From: Candidatus Shapirobacteria bacterium
GTDB lineage: Bacteria; Patescibacteriota; Microgenomatia; UM-FILTER-40-11
Reading direction: 5' to 3'
Length of the DNA stretch: 57,931 bases
Assembly: GCA_020059745.1 (NCBI GenBank)
Contig: JAGVBK010000001.1
Location: 1-57,931 of the forward strand
Every line of letters starts with the position of its first letter. Positions within the stretch are counted from its first letter, which is position 1. The notes under the pieces were generated by a model. That model was not told the origin of the DNA. It ran no database searches and was given only the letters and a program-made list of their open reading frames with translations. Shown here one piece after another: positions 32,481 to 41,204 of the stretch. A program made the translations under genes and the position numbers.

Positions 32481-32696
32481 ATGAATACTGTTTTACTGAT
32501 TGTCCAGATTGTTCTAAGCCTTATTCTTGTAGTACTTATTGTTTTGCAATCAAGAGGAGGGGGTTTGGGAAGCGCTTTTGGCGGCAGTTTAGCTGCCTAC
32601 TCTACAAGAAGAGGAGTTGAAAAAGCTGTTCACCGGGCAACAATTGTAATCTCGATCCTTTTTTTCATCTCCTCAATTGTTCAGCTTGTCATTTAA
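32481..32696 (+). CDS. secG: Preprotein translocase subunit SecG
   Basis: 71 residues. Two membrane helices (about 3-22 and 50-70) flank the loop LQSRGGGLGSAFGGS, the SecG signature. It assists SecYEG protein export. A longer in-frame start at 32430 lies inside the previous gene; the ATG chosen follows its stop and gives a normal SecG N-terminus. It lies within an export/envelope-related run of genes. Confidence 0.94.
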   Translation: MNTVLLIVQIVLSLILVVLIVLQSRGGGLGSAFGGSLAAYSTRRGVEKAVHRATIVISILFFISSIVQLVI

Positions 32697-32705
32697 TCTA
32701 ATTAA

Positions 32706-34037
32706 ATGAATCTTTTAAAAAAACTTCGTTTTGCCTTAAGGTTTCTTTCGGCAATATTCAGAAAGCAATACCGCACGATTTTTGTCGGCTTGCTTTTGGG
32801 AGCTTCCTTTTATTTGGTTATCCCTAGGATTGCATCCACTATCCCCAAACCAATCGGCACCCAGAAAATCGGCGTTATCGGCCAATATTCCACCAATGAG
32901 CTTCCTGATCAGGTTTTAAAGGAGCTTTCATACGGACTTACACAGTTTGACACAAAAGGCGAAGTTATTCCGGCCCTTTGTGAAAGCTGGACTGTTGCTG
33001 ACGAAGGAAAAACCTATATTTTTAATATTAAAAAAGATGACATTTATTGGCATGACGGAAAAAAGTTTGAAACTTCAGACATAAACTATAACTTTAAAGA
33101 AATTGGATTCACTATAAACCAAAACCAAGTGACCTTTTCTCTTAAAGAACCTTATTCCCCGTTTCCGGGAATTGTTTCAAAACCTCTTTTCAAAAAAGGG
33201 CTAATCGGGCTTGGGAACTATAAAATAAAAAGAATTGAAAGAAGCGGTAAAGCTGTTAAAAGCGTTCATCTTGTTCCAGCTTGGGACAATAGCCTTCCTA
33301 AAAAAATCTTCAGGTTTTATCACACAGAAAACGAGCTTAAAACAGCCTTTAATTTAGGAGAGATAAACAAAATTGAAGGTATTTTTGATATTGAAAATCT
33401 TTATTTTAACGACTCGGTGAACATTACTAAAAATGTGATGAATGATGCTTATTTGGGAATTTTCTTTGACACAAGAAAAGCTCCTTTTTCCGAAAAAACT
33501 TTCCGTCAGGCGCTTTCCTACGCCATCCCTAAAGAAAACTCTTTAATAAGAGCTTTAGGGCCGATTAATCCTGATTCCTGGGCTTATAATCCTGATGTTA
33601 AGCCTTACAACCAAGATTTAACCAGAGCAAAAGAGCTTTTGGGCAATGACGAATCTCTTAAAAATCTTAAAATTAAAATTTCCACTTTGCCTCAGCATGA
33701 AAAAGTGGCAAACACGATCAAGGAAAGCTGGGACCAGCTCGGAATCGAATCTTCCGTTCAAATTGTTACTTTTATTCCTGAAAGTTTCGATGTTCTTATT
33801 GCTGCCAGAGAAATTCCCAAAGACCCTGACCAATACATTCTTTGGCATTCAAACCAACCCGCTAATCTTTCCGGGTTCACCAGCTTAAGAATTGATAAGC
33901 TTTTAGAAGACGGCAGAATTACTGTTGATAAAGAGGAAAGAAAAGACATCTATTTTGATTTTCAAAGGTTTTTAGTTGAAGAAAGCCCTGTTATTTTTTT
34001 GTCTCATCCAATCACATACACGGTTGAAAGAAAATAA
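32706..34037 (+). CDS. Membrane-anchored family 5 solute-binding protein
   Basis: 443 residues, shorter than typical oligopeptide-binding proteins (about 500-600). A single N-terminal membrane helix (about 26-46) replaces a lipobox. The family 5 features are visible: ALCESWTVADEGKTYIFNI, DIYWHDGKKFETSDI, RQALSYAIPKEN, and DPDQYILWHS. It should bind peptides or similar ligands outside the cell. No permease or ATPase gene lies beside it, so its transport partner is unknown. Confidence 0.87.
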   Translation: MNLLKKLRFALRFLSAIFRKQYRTIFVGLLLGASFYLVIPRIASTIPKPIGTQKIGVIGQYSTNELPDQVLKELSYGLTQFDTKGEVIPALCESWTVADEGKTYIFNIKKDDIYWHDGKKFETSDINYNFKEIGFTINQNQVTFSLKEPYSPFPGIVSKPLFKKGLIGLGNYKIKRIERSGKAVKSVHLVPAWDNSLPKKIFRFYHTENELKTAFNLGEINKIEGIFDIENLYFNDSVNITKNVMNDAYLGIFFDTRKAPFSEKTFRQALSYAIPKENSLIRALGPINPDSWAYNPDVKPYNQDLTRAKELLGNDESLKNLKIKISTLPQHEKVANTIKESWDQLGIESSVQIVTFIPESFDVLIAAREIPKDPDQYILWHSNQPANLSGFTSLRIDKLLEDGRITVDKEERKDIYFDFQRFLVEESPVIFLSHPITYTVERK

Positions 34038-34070
34038 TGCTATTATTGATATACCAAAAAGGAGTAAATA

Positions 34071-35330
34071 ATGAAAATAACTGATGTAACTGCCCGGGAA
34101 ATTCTTGATTCCAGAGGAGTTCCCACAATCGAAGCTGAAGTTCACCTTGAAGACGGCACTACTGCTTTGGGAGGTGTTCCCTCCGGCGCTTCAACCGGCA
34201 GCACAGAAGCCCTAGAGCTAAGAGACAAAGATGAAAAAAGATATTTTGGTAAGGGTGTTTTAAAAGCAGTTGAAAACATCAAAGGCCCGATAAAAAACGC
34301 CTTAATCGGCCTTGACGCTTATGATCAGAAAACAGTTGATAGCACCATGGTTAAACTTGACGGAACGGAAAATAAATCTAAGCTCGGCGGCAACGCCACG
34401 GTTGGCGTTTCTATGGCAGTTTGCCGAGCAGCGGCCCGCTCAAAAAAAATTCCTCTTTATGAATATTTCGGAGAACTAACCGGTAACAGTAATTTTGAGC
34501 TTCCTCAGCCCCTTATTCTTGTTCTTGAAGGTGGGAAACACGGCAATTGGTCAACTGACTGCCAGGAATATTTTGTTATTCCCAAAAAAGAAGCTTTTGA
34601 CTCTTTCGGGGAAAGGCTTAGAGTAGGAGCTGAAATTTTCCACCAGCTTGAGAAAATTCTCGTAGAAAAAAAATATGCCACCGGAGTTGGGTTTGAAGGT
34701 GCTTTTATGCCCAAAGAAATAAAGTCAAACGAGGAGGCGTTTGAGCTTATGATTGAGGCTACCAAAAAAGCCGGCTACAACCTGCCCGGCCAGGTTGTCT
34801 TGGGCCTGGATGCTGCTTCTTCCGAATTTTACAAAGACGGTAAGTATGTTTTAAAAAGCGAAGGAAACCTTGAACTTGATAAAAAAGAATGGCTTAAAAA
34901 GGTTTTAGGCTGGGCTGAAAAATATCCCATTTGGTCAATGGAGGATATGTTTGCTGAAGAAGATTGGGATTCCTGGGCTGAATTCAACCGCCTTGTTGGA
35001 GACAAAGTTCAAGTTGTCGGAGATGACCTTTTAACTACCAATGTTAAAAGAATAGAGAAAGCCATTAACCTTAAGGCTGTTAACAGTGTTTTGATAAAAT
35101 TAAACCAAATCGGCACGGTTATGGAAACGCTTCAGGCGATTTTGCTTTCGGAAAAAGCCGGTTTTACCACCATTATTTCCCATCGGGGAGGAGAAACAAA
35201 CGATGACCTTATTGCAGATTTGACTGTCGGTTCGCCTTCTTTCCAAAGTAAGTTTGGCGGGCCAGACCGCGGTGAAAGGGTGGCAAAATATAACCGTCTT
35301 CTTAGAATTGAAGAAAAACTTTCCAAATGA
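34071..35330 (+). CDS. eno: Enolase
   Basis: 419 residues. It has the N-terminal TAREILDSRGVPTIEAEV, the loop GVPSGASTGSTEALELRD, the signature LIKLNQIGTVMETLQ (catalytic Lys), and SHRGGETNDDLIADL, where the usual SHRSGET has Ser replaced by Gly. DMFAEEDWDSW stands in place of the common EDPFxExDW. It converts 2-phosphoglycerate to PEP. A Shine-Dalgarno (AAGGAG) lies 6 nt upstream. It overlaps the next gene by 4 bp. Confidence 0.95.
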   Translation: MKITDVTAREILDSRGVPTIEAEVHLEDGTTALGGVPSGASTGSTEALELRDKDEKRYFGKGVLKAVENIKGPIKNALIGLDAYDQKTVDSTMVKLDGTENKSKLGGNATVGVSMAVCRAAARSKKIPLYEYFGELTGNSNFELPQPLILVLEGGKHGNWSTDCQEYFVIPKKEAFDSFGERLRVGAEIFHQLEKILVEKKYATGVGFEGAFMPKEIKSNEEAFELMIEATKKAGYNLPGQVVLGLDAASSEFYKDGKYVLKSEGNLELDKKEWLKKVLGWAEKYPIWSMEDMFAEEDWDSWAEFNRLVGDKVQVVGDDLLTTNVKRIEKAINLKAVNSVLIKLNQIGTVMETLQAILLSEKAGFTTIISHRGGETNDDLIADLTVGSPSFQSKFGGPDRGERVAKYNRLLRIEEKLSK

Positions 35331-36550
35331 GTAAGTTTGTTTTGGTTATCTGCGACGGAATGGGTGATCTGCCTATAGCTTCTTTTGGCAATCAAACCCC
35401 ACTTGAGAAAGCCGAAACCCCAAACATGGATTTTCTATCAAAAAAGGGCATTAACGGCATTATCTATGTCTTGGGAAAAGGGGTAAGACCAAACAGCGAC
35501 GAAGCCCATTTAACCCTTTTTGGCTACAATCTTGAAACTGATTACCCCGGCAGGGGGCCAATTGAGGCAGCTGGCTTAGGTATAAAGCTTGAAGAAGGGG
35601 ATATTGCCATAAGAGGTAACCTTGCCACAGTTGATGAAAAGTTAAGAGTTCTGGACAGAAGAGCCGGAAGAATAGGAAACTCGAGTGATTTTGTAAACGA
35701 GCTTAACGGTATGGAAATTGATGGAGTCAGATTTGTTGTTAAGCCAGGGACAGGCCACCGCCTGGCCATTGTTATGAAAGGAAAAGGTCTTTCCGATAAA
35801 ATCTCAAATTCAGATGTTCATTATGTTACTGAAGATAAGGTTGTCTCTGATTGGGAAAACCGGATAGCTAATGAAATTGAAGCCCTGGACGGTTCCCAAG
35901 AAGCCCAATTTACTGCTCGTGTTCTTGAAGAATTTCTTAAAAGAAGCCATCGGATTTTAGAAAGAAACCAGCTTAATCAAAAAAGAAAAGAGCAAAACTT
36001 GCCTAAAGGAAACTATATTCTCACCCGCGGGCCAGGTTACTTTAAGGCGCTTCCAGGTTTCGAGTCAAAATACGGCCTTAAAGCAGCCTGTGTTGCCGGA
36101 GCAGGCCTTTACAAAGGTCTAGGCAGAATTGCCGGTATGGATATAATTGAAGCCAAGGGTGCTACCGGCATGCCGGACACTGACCTTTCTTCAAAGGTTG
36201 AAGCTGCCAAAAATGCTTTAAATAATCACGATTTTGTTTTTCTTCATATTAAAGCTACTGATATCTTTGGTGAAAACGGAGATTGTGAAGGCAAAAAGGC
36301 CTTTATTGAAAAAATTGACCAGTCCTTTAGCGATTTAAAAAACCTTGAGGCGGCCATAGCCATTACTGCTGACCATTCAACACCCTGCAGCTTAAAAGAC
36401 CACTCAGAAGACCCGGTGCCTTTGCTAATTTATAAAAAGGGACTTGAGGCAGACCCTGTGGAAAAGTTTGGGGAAAGGTATACTAAAGATGGGAAACTTG
36501 GCGAAATAGAAGGAAAAGATTTCATGAAACTTTTTCTCAGCTTCAAATAA
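35327..36550 (+). CDS. apgM: Archaeal-type cofactor-independent phosphoglycerate mutase
   Basis: 407 residues. It belongs to the ApgM group of the alkaline phosphatase superfamily: VLVICDGMGDLP supplies the first metal Asp, PNSDEAHLTLFGYN the serine nucleophile, LHIKATDIFGENGD and ITADHSTPCSLKDHS further metal ligands. It interconverts 3- and 2-phosphoglycerate, the step before enolase, and overlaps eno by ATGA. ApgM is shorter than the bacterial GpmI type (about 510) and is best known from archaea, so ancient transfer is possible. Confidence 0.93.
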   Translation: MSKFVLVICDGMGDLPIASFGNQTPLEKAETPNMDFLSKKGINGIIYVLGKGVRPNSDEAHLTLFGYNLETDYPGRGPIEAAGLGIKLEEGDIAIRGNLATVDEKLRVLDRRAGRIGNSSDFVNELNGMEIDGVRFVVKPGTGHRLAIVMKGKGLSDKISNSDVHYVTEDKVVSDWENRIANEIEALDGSQEAQFTARVLEEFLKRSHRILERNQLNQKRKEQNLPKGNYILTRGPGYFKALPGFESKYGLKAACVAGAGLYKGLGRIAGMDIIEAKGATGMPDTDLSSKVEAAKNALNNHDFVFLHIKATDIFGENGDCEGKKAFIEKIDQSFSDLKNLEAAIAITADHSTPCSLKDHSEDPVPLLIYKKGLEADPVEKFGERYTKDGKLGEIEGKDFMKLFLSFK

Positions 36551-36552
36551 GG

Positions 36553-37701
36553 CTAGCAAAGCTCTCTTCGGGTAGTCTCGGAAAGGTTGACCAGTGTTTC
36601 ATAAGGCGACTTGCCGGCTGACAAAGAAGCAGCCTTGACAGAGACTGGAGAATCTTTAGAATCTGAAAAAATAATCACTTTTTCTCCGACTTTTAGGTTA
36701 TTAACTTTTGTAGCATCAACCATAGTAATATTCATGCAAACTTTTCCAATAACAGAACAAAGCTTGTCTTTGATTAGCACCTTTCCTTTACCGCCGAAAC
36801 GGCGGTCAATGCCGTCATAATAACCAATCGGAAGAATTGCCAACTTCATGTCGACATCAGCTTTAAAAGAAAGGTTATAGCCGATTTCTTCTCCTTTTTT
36901 AACTTTTTTTATTGCCGCCACATGAGTAAGCAGCCTCAAGCTCGGGCTTATTTTTGAAGATAAACCCTTGTTCAATGCCGACCCTTCAGGAAAAGGGGAT
37001 ATGCCGTAAAAACCAATACCCAGTCTTGTTAAATTAAAGACAGGGTCATTAAAAAGAACGCTTCCAGCCGTAGCGCAGATGTGTTTGTATTTAAAATTAA
37101 AACCTTTTTCCTCAAAAAATTTTATTGCTTTTTTGAATCTTTCAATCTGTTTAAGGGAAAACTCTTGACTTTGGTGGTTGTCGGCGTCAGCAAGGTGCGA
37201 ATAAATACCCTCGATTTTAAGATGTTTAACTTTTTTTAACTCTCTAGCAAAAACCTCAAACTCATTTTCTTTTATTCCCAGCCTGTTCATGCCTGTGTCA
37301 ATTTTAAGATGAACTTTGGCTTCAGGCTGGTATTTGGCCAAAACCTTAAGCGTCTCGAGATCAAACAAAGGTATTCTAAAGTTAATTTTTTTAAATTTGA
37401 AGTTTTCGGGAAAAGTATAGCCCATAATAAGTATTTTTGTTTTCAGACCGGCTTTATAAAGGCCATAAGCTTCATATAAGCTGTCAACGCAAACAAACTC
37501 TGGCCTAAGCTGCCTATCAACAAATCTACCAATTAAGCAAAGTCCGTGGCCATAAGCATTGCTTTTAAGTACCGGGCAAACTTTTGATGCAGGATTTAAG
37601 GAAGAAAAATAATCAAAGTTATCACTTAAAGATTTTTTGGAAATTTCAATAAGGTTTAAGGTTTTATATCGACCGCCTAAACTTTTAAGACGTAAAGGCA
37701 T
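36553..37701 (-). CDS. alr: Alanine racemase
   Basis: 382 residues. The PLP lysine is Lys46 in VLKSNAYGHGL. The barrel motifs HLKIDTGMNRLGI and the C-terminal catalytic Tyr in EIGYNLSF are present, then LPIGYYDGIDRR and VCMNITMVD. It makes D-alanine for peptidoglycan, which indicates that the cell builds or remodels its own wall. It lies 4 nt downstream of the cyclophilin gene and converges on apgM. Confidence 0.95.
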   Translation of the reverse strand: MPLRLKSLGGRYKTLNLIEISKKSLSDNFDYFSSLNPASKVCPVLKSNAYGHGLCLIGRFVDRQLRPEFVCVDSLYEAYGLYKAGLKTKILIMGYTFPENFKFKKINFRIPLFDLETLKVLAKYQPEAKVHLKIDTGMNRLGIKENEFEVFARELKKVKHLKIEGIYSHLADADNHQSQEFSLKQIERFKKAIKFFEEKGFNFKYKHICATAGSVLFNDPVFNLTRLGIGFYGISPFPEGSALNKGLSSKISPSLRLLTHVAAIKKVKKGEEIGYNLSFKADVDMKLAILPIGYYDGIDRRFGGKGKVLIKDKLCSVIGKVCMNITMVDATKVNNLKVGEKVIIFSDSKDSPVSVKAASLSAGKSPYETLVNLSETTRRELC

Positions 37702-37705
37702 AAGC

Positions 37706-38347
37706 TTACTCTTCAGTTATTTCAACCGCCTTCACTACTACCGGATTAATCGGTTTTGACATTTCACCCATGGAGTTTTCTTTAACCGGAGTTTCGGCAA
37801 TTTTATCAACAACTTCCAATCCGGAAATTACCTGGCCAAAAATAACATAGTTTTTTGGAAGTGGATAATCTTTGTGCATAATAAAAAATTGGCTGCCGTT
37901 TGTATTTGGGCCTGCGTTAGCCATGGCAACTGTACCTCTTAAATATTCGCCTTCAAAGGGTTCGTCCTTAAAAGTGTATCCAGGTCCTCCGGTACCGTCG
38001 CCTTTTGGATCACCGCCTTGGATCATAAAACCATTTACGGCCCGGTGGAAGATTGTATTAGTATAAAAACCTTTTCTAGCGAGAGAGACAAAGTTATTTA
38101 CCGTTATGGGTGTTTTGTCGGCAAAAAGGCTTAGGGTAATTTTGCCGGCAGAGGTATCTAAAACCGCTTTATATTTATTTTCAGTATTAATTTCCATTTC
38201 CGGAATCCCAGACCTTTCTAAAGCAGGGGAAGGAGAAAGAGGTTCTTGGGCATTGCTTAGGTCAATATCGTTTTGGGTGTTACTTTTTTTAGTACAGCCG
38301 GTCATAACAAATAAAGAAATAATAATAAAGAAAAGAACTTTTTTCAT
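37706..38347 (-). CDS. Cyclophilin-type peptidyl-prolyl isomerase, lipoprotein
   Basis: 213 residues from the ATG at 38347. A signal peptide ends in the lipobox MTGC (Cys at about 17), so the mature protein is lipid-anchored by the Lgt found in this window. After a linker, the cyclophilin domain (about 54-210) has FHRAVNGFMIQGGDPKGDGTG and MANAGPNTNGSQFFI, containing the active-site Arg, Phe, Met and Gln. It would fold exported proteins at the cell surface. An upstream in-frame extension to 38392 would destroy the signal peptide. Confidence 0.94.
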   Translation of the reverse strand: MKKVLFFIIISLFVMTGCTKKSNTQNDIDLSNAQEPLSPSPALERSGIPEMEINTENKYKAVLDTSAGKITLSLFADKTPITVNNFVSLARKGFYTNTIFHRAVNGFMIQGGDPKGDGTGGPGYTFKDEPFEGEYLRGTVAMANAGPNTNGSQFFIMHKDYPLPKNYVIFGQVISGLEVVDKIAETPVKENSMGEMSKPINPVVVKAVEITEE

Positions 38348-38348
38348 T

Positions 38349-38843
38349 TTAGCTTTTCGGAGAACCTTTAACCAGCCTAGCAGAATTAACAATAATCATT
38401 GTCTCGCCGTCGCCAACTTCAATTTCGTTAAAACCAGTCATTTTCTGGTATTGGACCAAGTAATCAGAAAGCGTGACCTGTAGTTCCTTAAGCTGAGTCT
38501 TTAAGTCGTCAATTTTTTCACCCAAGGCCGCAAGTGTCGGCTGTTTTAGAATTTGCTGTTTGGTTTCTGATTTAATTTTTGCCGCCTCCTTGGCTTTCTC
38601 CTCATGCTCTCGGTAAACCACATCACTTTCAAAAGAGTCTTCGAAGAGGTCTTTTTGTTTTTTTATCTCTTTTCTTAAGTTTTCAATCTGGCTTACATAG
38701 TTTTTGATTAAATCTTCAAGATTAAGAAGCTCGTTAACGTTTTCATTTATTGGCTCATCTGTGTCGGGAGAATCGGTTTTAACTGTGTCCACGGTATCGG
38801 TAATATCCAAAACCTGAGGATTGTCATCGGCATAGTTATCCAT
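38349..38843 (-). CDS. Coiled-coil protein, function unknown
   Basis: 164 residues, not recognised. An acidic N-terminus (about 1-45) is followed by two coiled-coil segments (VSQIENLRKEIKKQKDLF; EKIDDLKTQLKELQVTLSDYL). The C-terminal part is beta-like (EIEVGDGETMIIVNSARLV). It lies 1 nt upstream of the cyclophilin gene and is probably in the same transcript. Similar small coiled-coil proteins are common beside envelope genes in CPR. Confidence 0.65.
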   Translation of the reverse strand: MDNYADDNPQVLDITDTVDTVKTDSPDTDEPINENVNELLNLEDLIKNYVSQIENLRKEIKKQKDLFEDSFESDVVYREHEEKAKEAAKIKSETKQQILKQPTLAALGEKIDDLKTQLKELQVTLSDYLVQYQKMTGFNEIEVGDGETMIIVNSARLVKGSPKS

Positions 38844-38974
38844 GGTTTTTTTACTATACAAGATTGAATCTTTAAAGGTCAATAGCTTTTTTACAATCCT
38901 CTTACTGATTTATGTATTGCCCGTAAATCTAGCTGTCTATTTTTATATCACCAATACCCTAGAGGAGAATCATT

Positions 38975-41203
38975 ATGAAAAAAAATATATCAATCGTGAT
39001 TTCTTCAATTGGGGAAGAAGATGGATTTGATAAATACCTAAAGAAGCTGGACAAAATTTTAAGAAAAAAAAGAGTTTCCTACGAAATAATCATTCACGCT
39101 TTGGAAATAGGGGAAACAAACTTAAAAAAAGCAATTGAACTAAAATGTCTTCCTTTAATGATAATCAAAGAAAACAAAGATAAAGATCGTCTCCTTTACT
39201 GCCTTAAAAAAGCCAAAAACGAAGAGCTTTTATTAATTGATTATGATAAAAACTTTGACCCGGAAACAATCCCCTTAATCCTTAGCTTAAGGGAAAAAGG
39301 GGCAGACATTGTCATTACAAACGGAGTTGGCTGCAAAAACGAGACGCTCTTAAACAGGTATTACTGTAAATTTATTAAAACATTTTTGGTCAAGCTTGGT
39401 CATAACCTTGATATTGACCCTTTTTCAGGAATAAGGTTTTTTACCAAAGAAATCATTGAAAGACTTGAGCTTAAACCGAAAGAGCATTTTTTTAATCTGC
39501 AACTGGCAATTGAAGGTATTGGCGCAGGATATGAGCTTAGTATTGTTGAAAACAAAATCAAAAAGCCGCAAAAAGAGAAAAAATTTTCCGAAAGGCTAAA
39601 TACTTTTAAAAAATTTATCAATTATTCATTTGCTAATTTGCTCAGTCCGGCTAAAATTTTTCCATTTCATAAAAACATTCAAAAAAATAAAGGAATAGGT
39701 TTTCACTACAACGGGGTTGAATTTGTGCCCCATACAGATCTTCCCAATAGGGAAACCGCCTTTATTTCCGCTTTTTTGGAACAAAAGGTTTTAATCGTTT
39801 CCTTTCTTTCTTTAATCACTTTTTCTTTTATCAGAGATTGGCACGCCACCCTGAAATTCATTATCGGCTCAATTACGGTTTTTTATTTTGCCGATCTTTT
39901 TTTCGGCATTTTTTTAATTGTCAGAAGCTTTGTTAAAAATCCGGAAATAAAAATTACCAGAAACGAAATTGAAAAGATAAAAGAAAAAGATTTGCCTCGA
40001 TACACCATTTTTTGTCCGCTTTACAAAGAATGGCAGGTCTTAAGGCAATTTGTAAATGCCATAAGCAAACTTGATTACCCAAAAAATAAACTGCAAGTTC
40101 TTTTGCTTTTGGAAGAAAACGACGAAAGAACAATCGAAGAAGCAAAAAAGGCCAATTTGCCAGAGTATTTCAATGTTCTTGTTGTTCCTCATTCACAGCC
40201 AAAAACAAAACCTAAAGCTTTAAATTACGGCCTTAAATATGCAAACGGCAAGTATGCGGTAATTTACGATGCCGAGGATGTTCCGGAAAAAGACCAGCTT
40301 AAAAAAGCTTTTCTTGCTTTTCAAAAGATAGAAAACAATACAATTTGTGTTCAGGCAAAGCTTAACTATTATAATCCCAACCAGAACCTTCTTACCAAGC
40401 TTTTTACGGCCGAGTATTCTCTTTGGTTTGACTTAACCCTAACCGGCCTTCAGTCCATAAACGCGCCAATCCCCTTAGGGGGAACCTCAAACCATTTTCG
40501 AGTGACTGAGCTAAAAAAACTTAAAGGCTGGGACCCTTTTAATGTTACCGAGGACTGCGATTTGGGCATCAGGCTGGCTAAAAGAGGATATACAACTAAG
40601 ATAATCAACTCAACCACTTACGAGGAAGCAAACAGCAACTACCTAAATTGGATCAGGCAAAGAAGCCGCTGGATAAAAGGATATATTCAAACATACCTGG
40701 TTCACATGAGAAACCCAAAACAGTTCATCGCCACTCTCAAAAAACCCGACCTTTTAACATTCCAGCTAATTGTAGGCACTAAAATTCTCTCAAATTTCAT
40801 AAACCCCTTTATGTGGCTAACCACGATTTCATATTTTCTTTTCCGGCCTTGGATAGGGACAACCATTGAGTCTTTTTACCCGCCGGTAATTCTTTATCTT
40901 GGCGTCTTTTGTCTTGTTTTCGGCAACTTTGTTTACATTTATTACTACATGATCGGCCTGGCAAAAAGAAACCACTATGAAATTATCAAATATGTTTTCC
41001 TTATCCCTTTTTATTGGTGGGGAATGAGCATTGCCGCCTGGAAAGCTCTCTATGAAATGGTTTACAAACCTCACTATTGGGCAAAAACTGTTCACGGACT
41101 TCATTTCGGAAACAGGAAAAAAATCATTAAAAGTAAAAGCCTTGGGGCCGAACAGGCAGGAGCGCAAATTATATCTCCTAAAGAGCCGGCTACCGTAAAC
41201 TAA
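38975..41203 (+). CDS. Two-domain family 2 glycosyltransferase, BcsA-like
   Basis: 742 residues. Residues 1-230 form a reduced GT2 domain (IVISSIGEEDGFDKYL) with no clear catalytic set. Two membrane helices follow (about 272-318). The second GT2 domain (345-590) has catalytic YDAEDVPEKDQ, TEDCDLGIRLAKRG and the QRSRWIKGY processivity motif. Four more membrane helices end the protein. It probably polymerises and exports a surface polysaccharide. A Shine-Dalgarno (AGGAG) lies 7 nt upstream, and a GT-C gene follows after 1 nt. Confidence 0.9.
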   Translation: MKKNISIVISSIGEEDGFDKYLKKLDKILRKKRVSYEIIIHALEIGETNLKKAIELKCLPLMIIKENKDKDRLLYCLKKAKNEELLLIDYDKNFDPETIPLILSLREKGADIVITNGVGCKNETLLNRYYCKFIKTFLVKLGHNLDIDPFSGIRFFTKEIIERLELKPKEHFFNLQLAIEGIGAGYELSIVENKIKKPQKEKKFSERLNTFKKFINYSFANLLSPAKIFPFHKNIQKNKGIGFHYNGVEFVPHTDLPNRETAFISAFLEQKVLIVSFLSLITFSFIRDWHATLKFIIGSITVFYFADLFFGIFLIVRSFVKNPEIKITRNEIEKIKEKDLPRYTIFCPLYKEWQVLRQFVNAISKLDYPKNKLQVLLLLEENDERTIEEAKKANLPEYFNVLVVPHSQPKTKPKALNYGLKYANGKYAVIYDAEDVPEKDQLKKAFLAFQKIENNTICVQAKLNYYNPNQNLLTKLFTAEYSLWFDLTLTGLQSINAPIPLGGTSNHFRVTELKKLKGWDPFNVTEDCDLGIRLAKRGYTTKIINSTTYEEANSNYLNWIRQRSRWIKGYIQTYLVHMRNPKQFIATLKKPDLLTFQLIVGTKILSNFINPFMWLTTISYFLFRPWIGTTIESFYPPVILYLGVFCLVFGNFVYIYYYMIGLAKRNHYEIIKYVFLIPFYWWGMSIAAWKALYEMVYKPHYWAKTVHGLHFGNRKKIIKSKSLGAEQAGAQIISPKEPATVN

Positions 41204-41204
41204 A

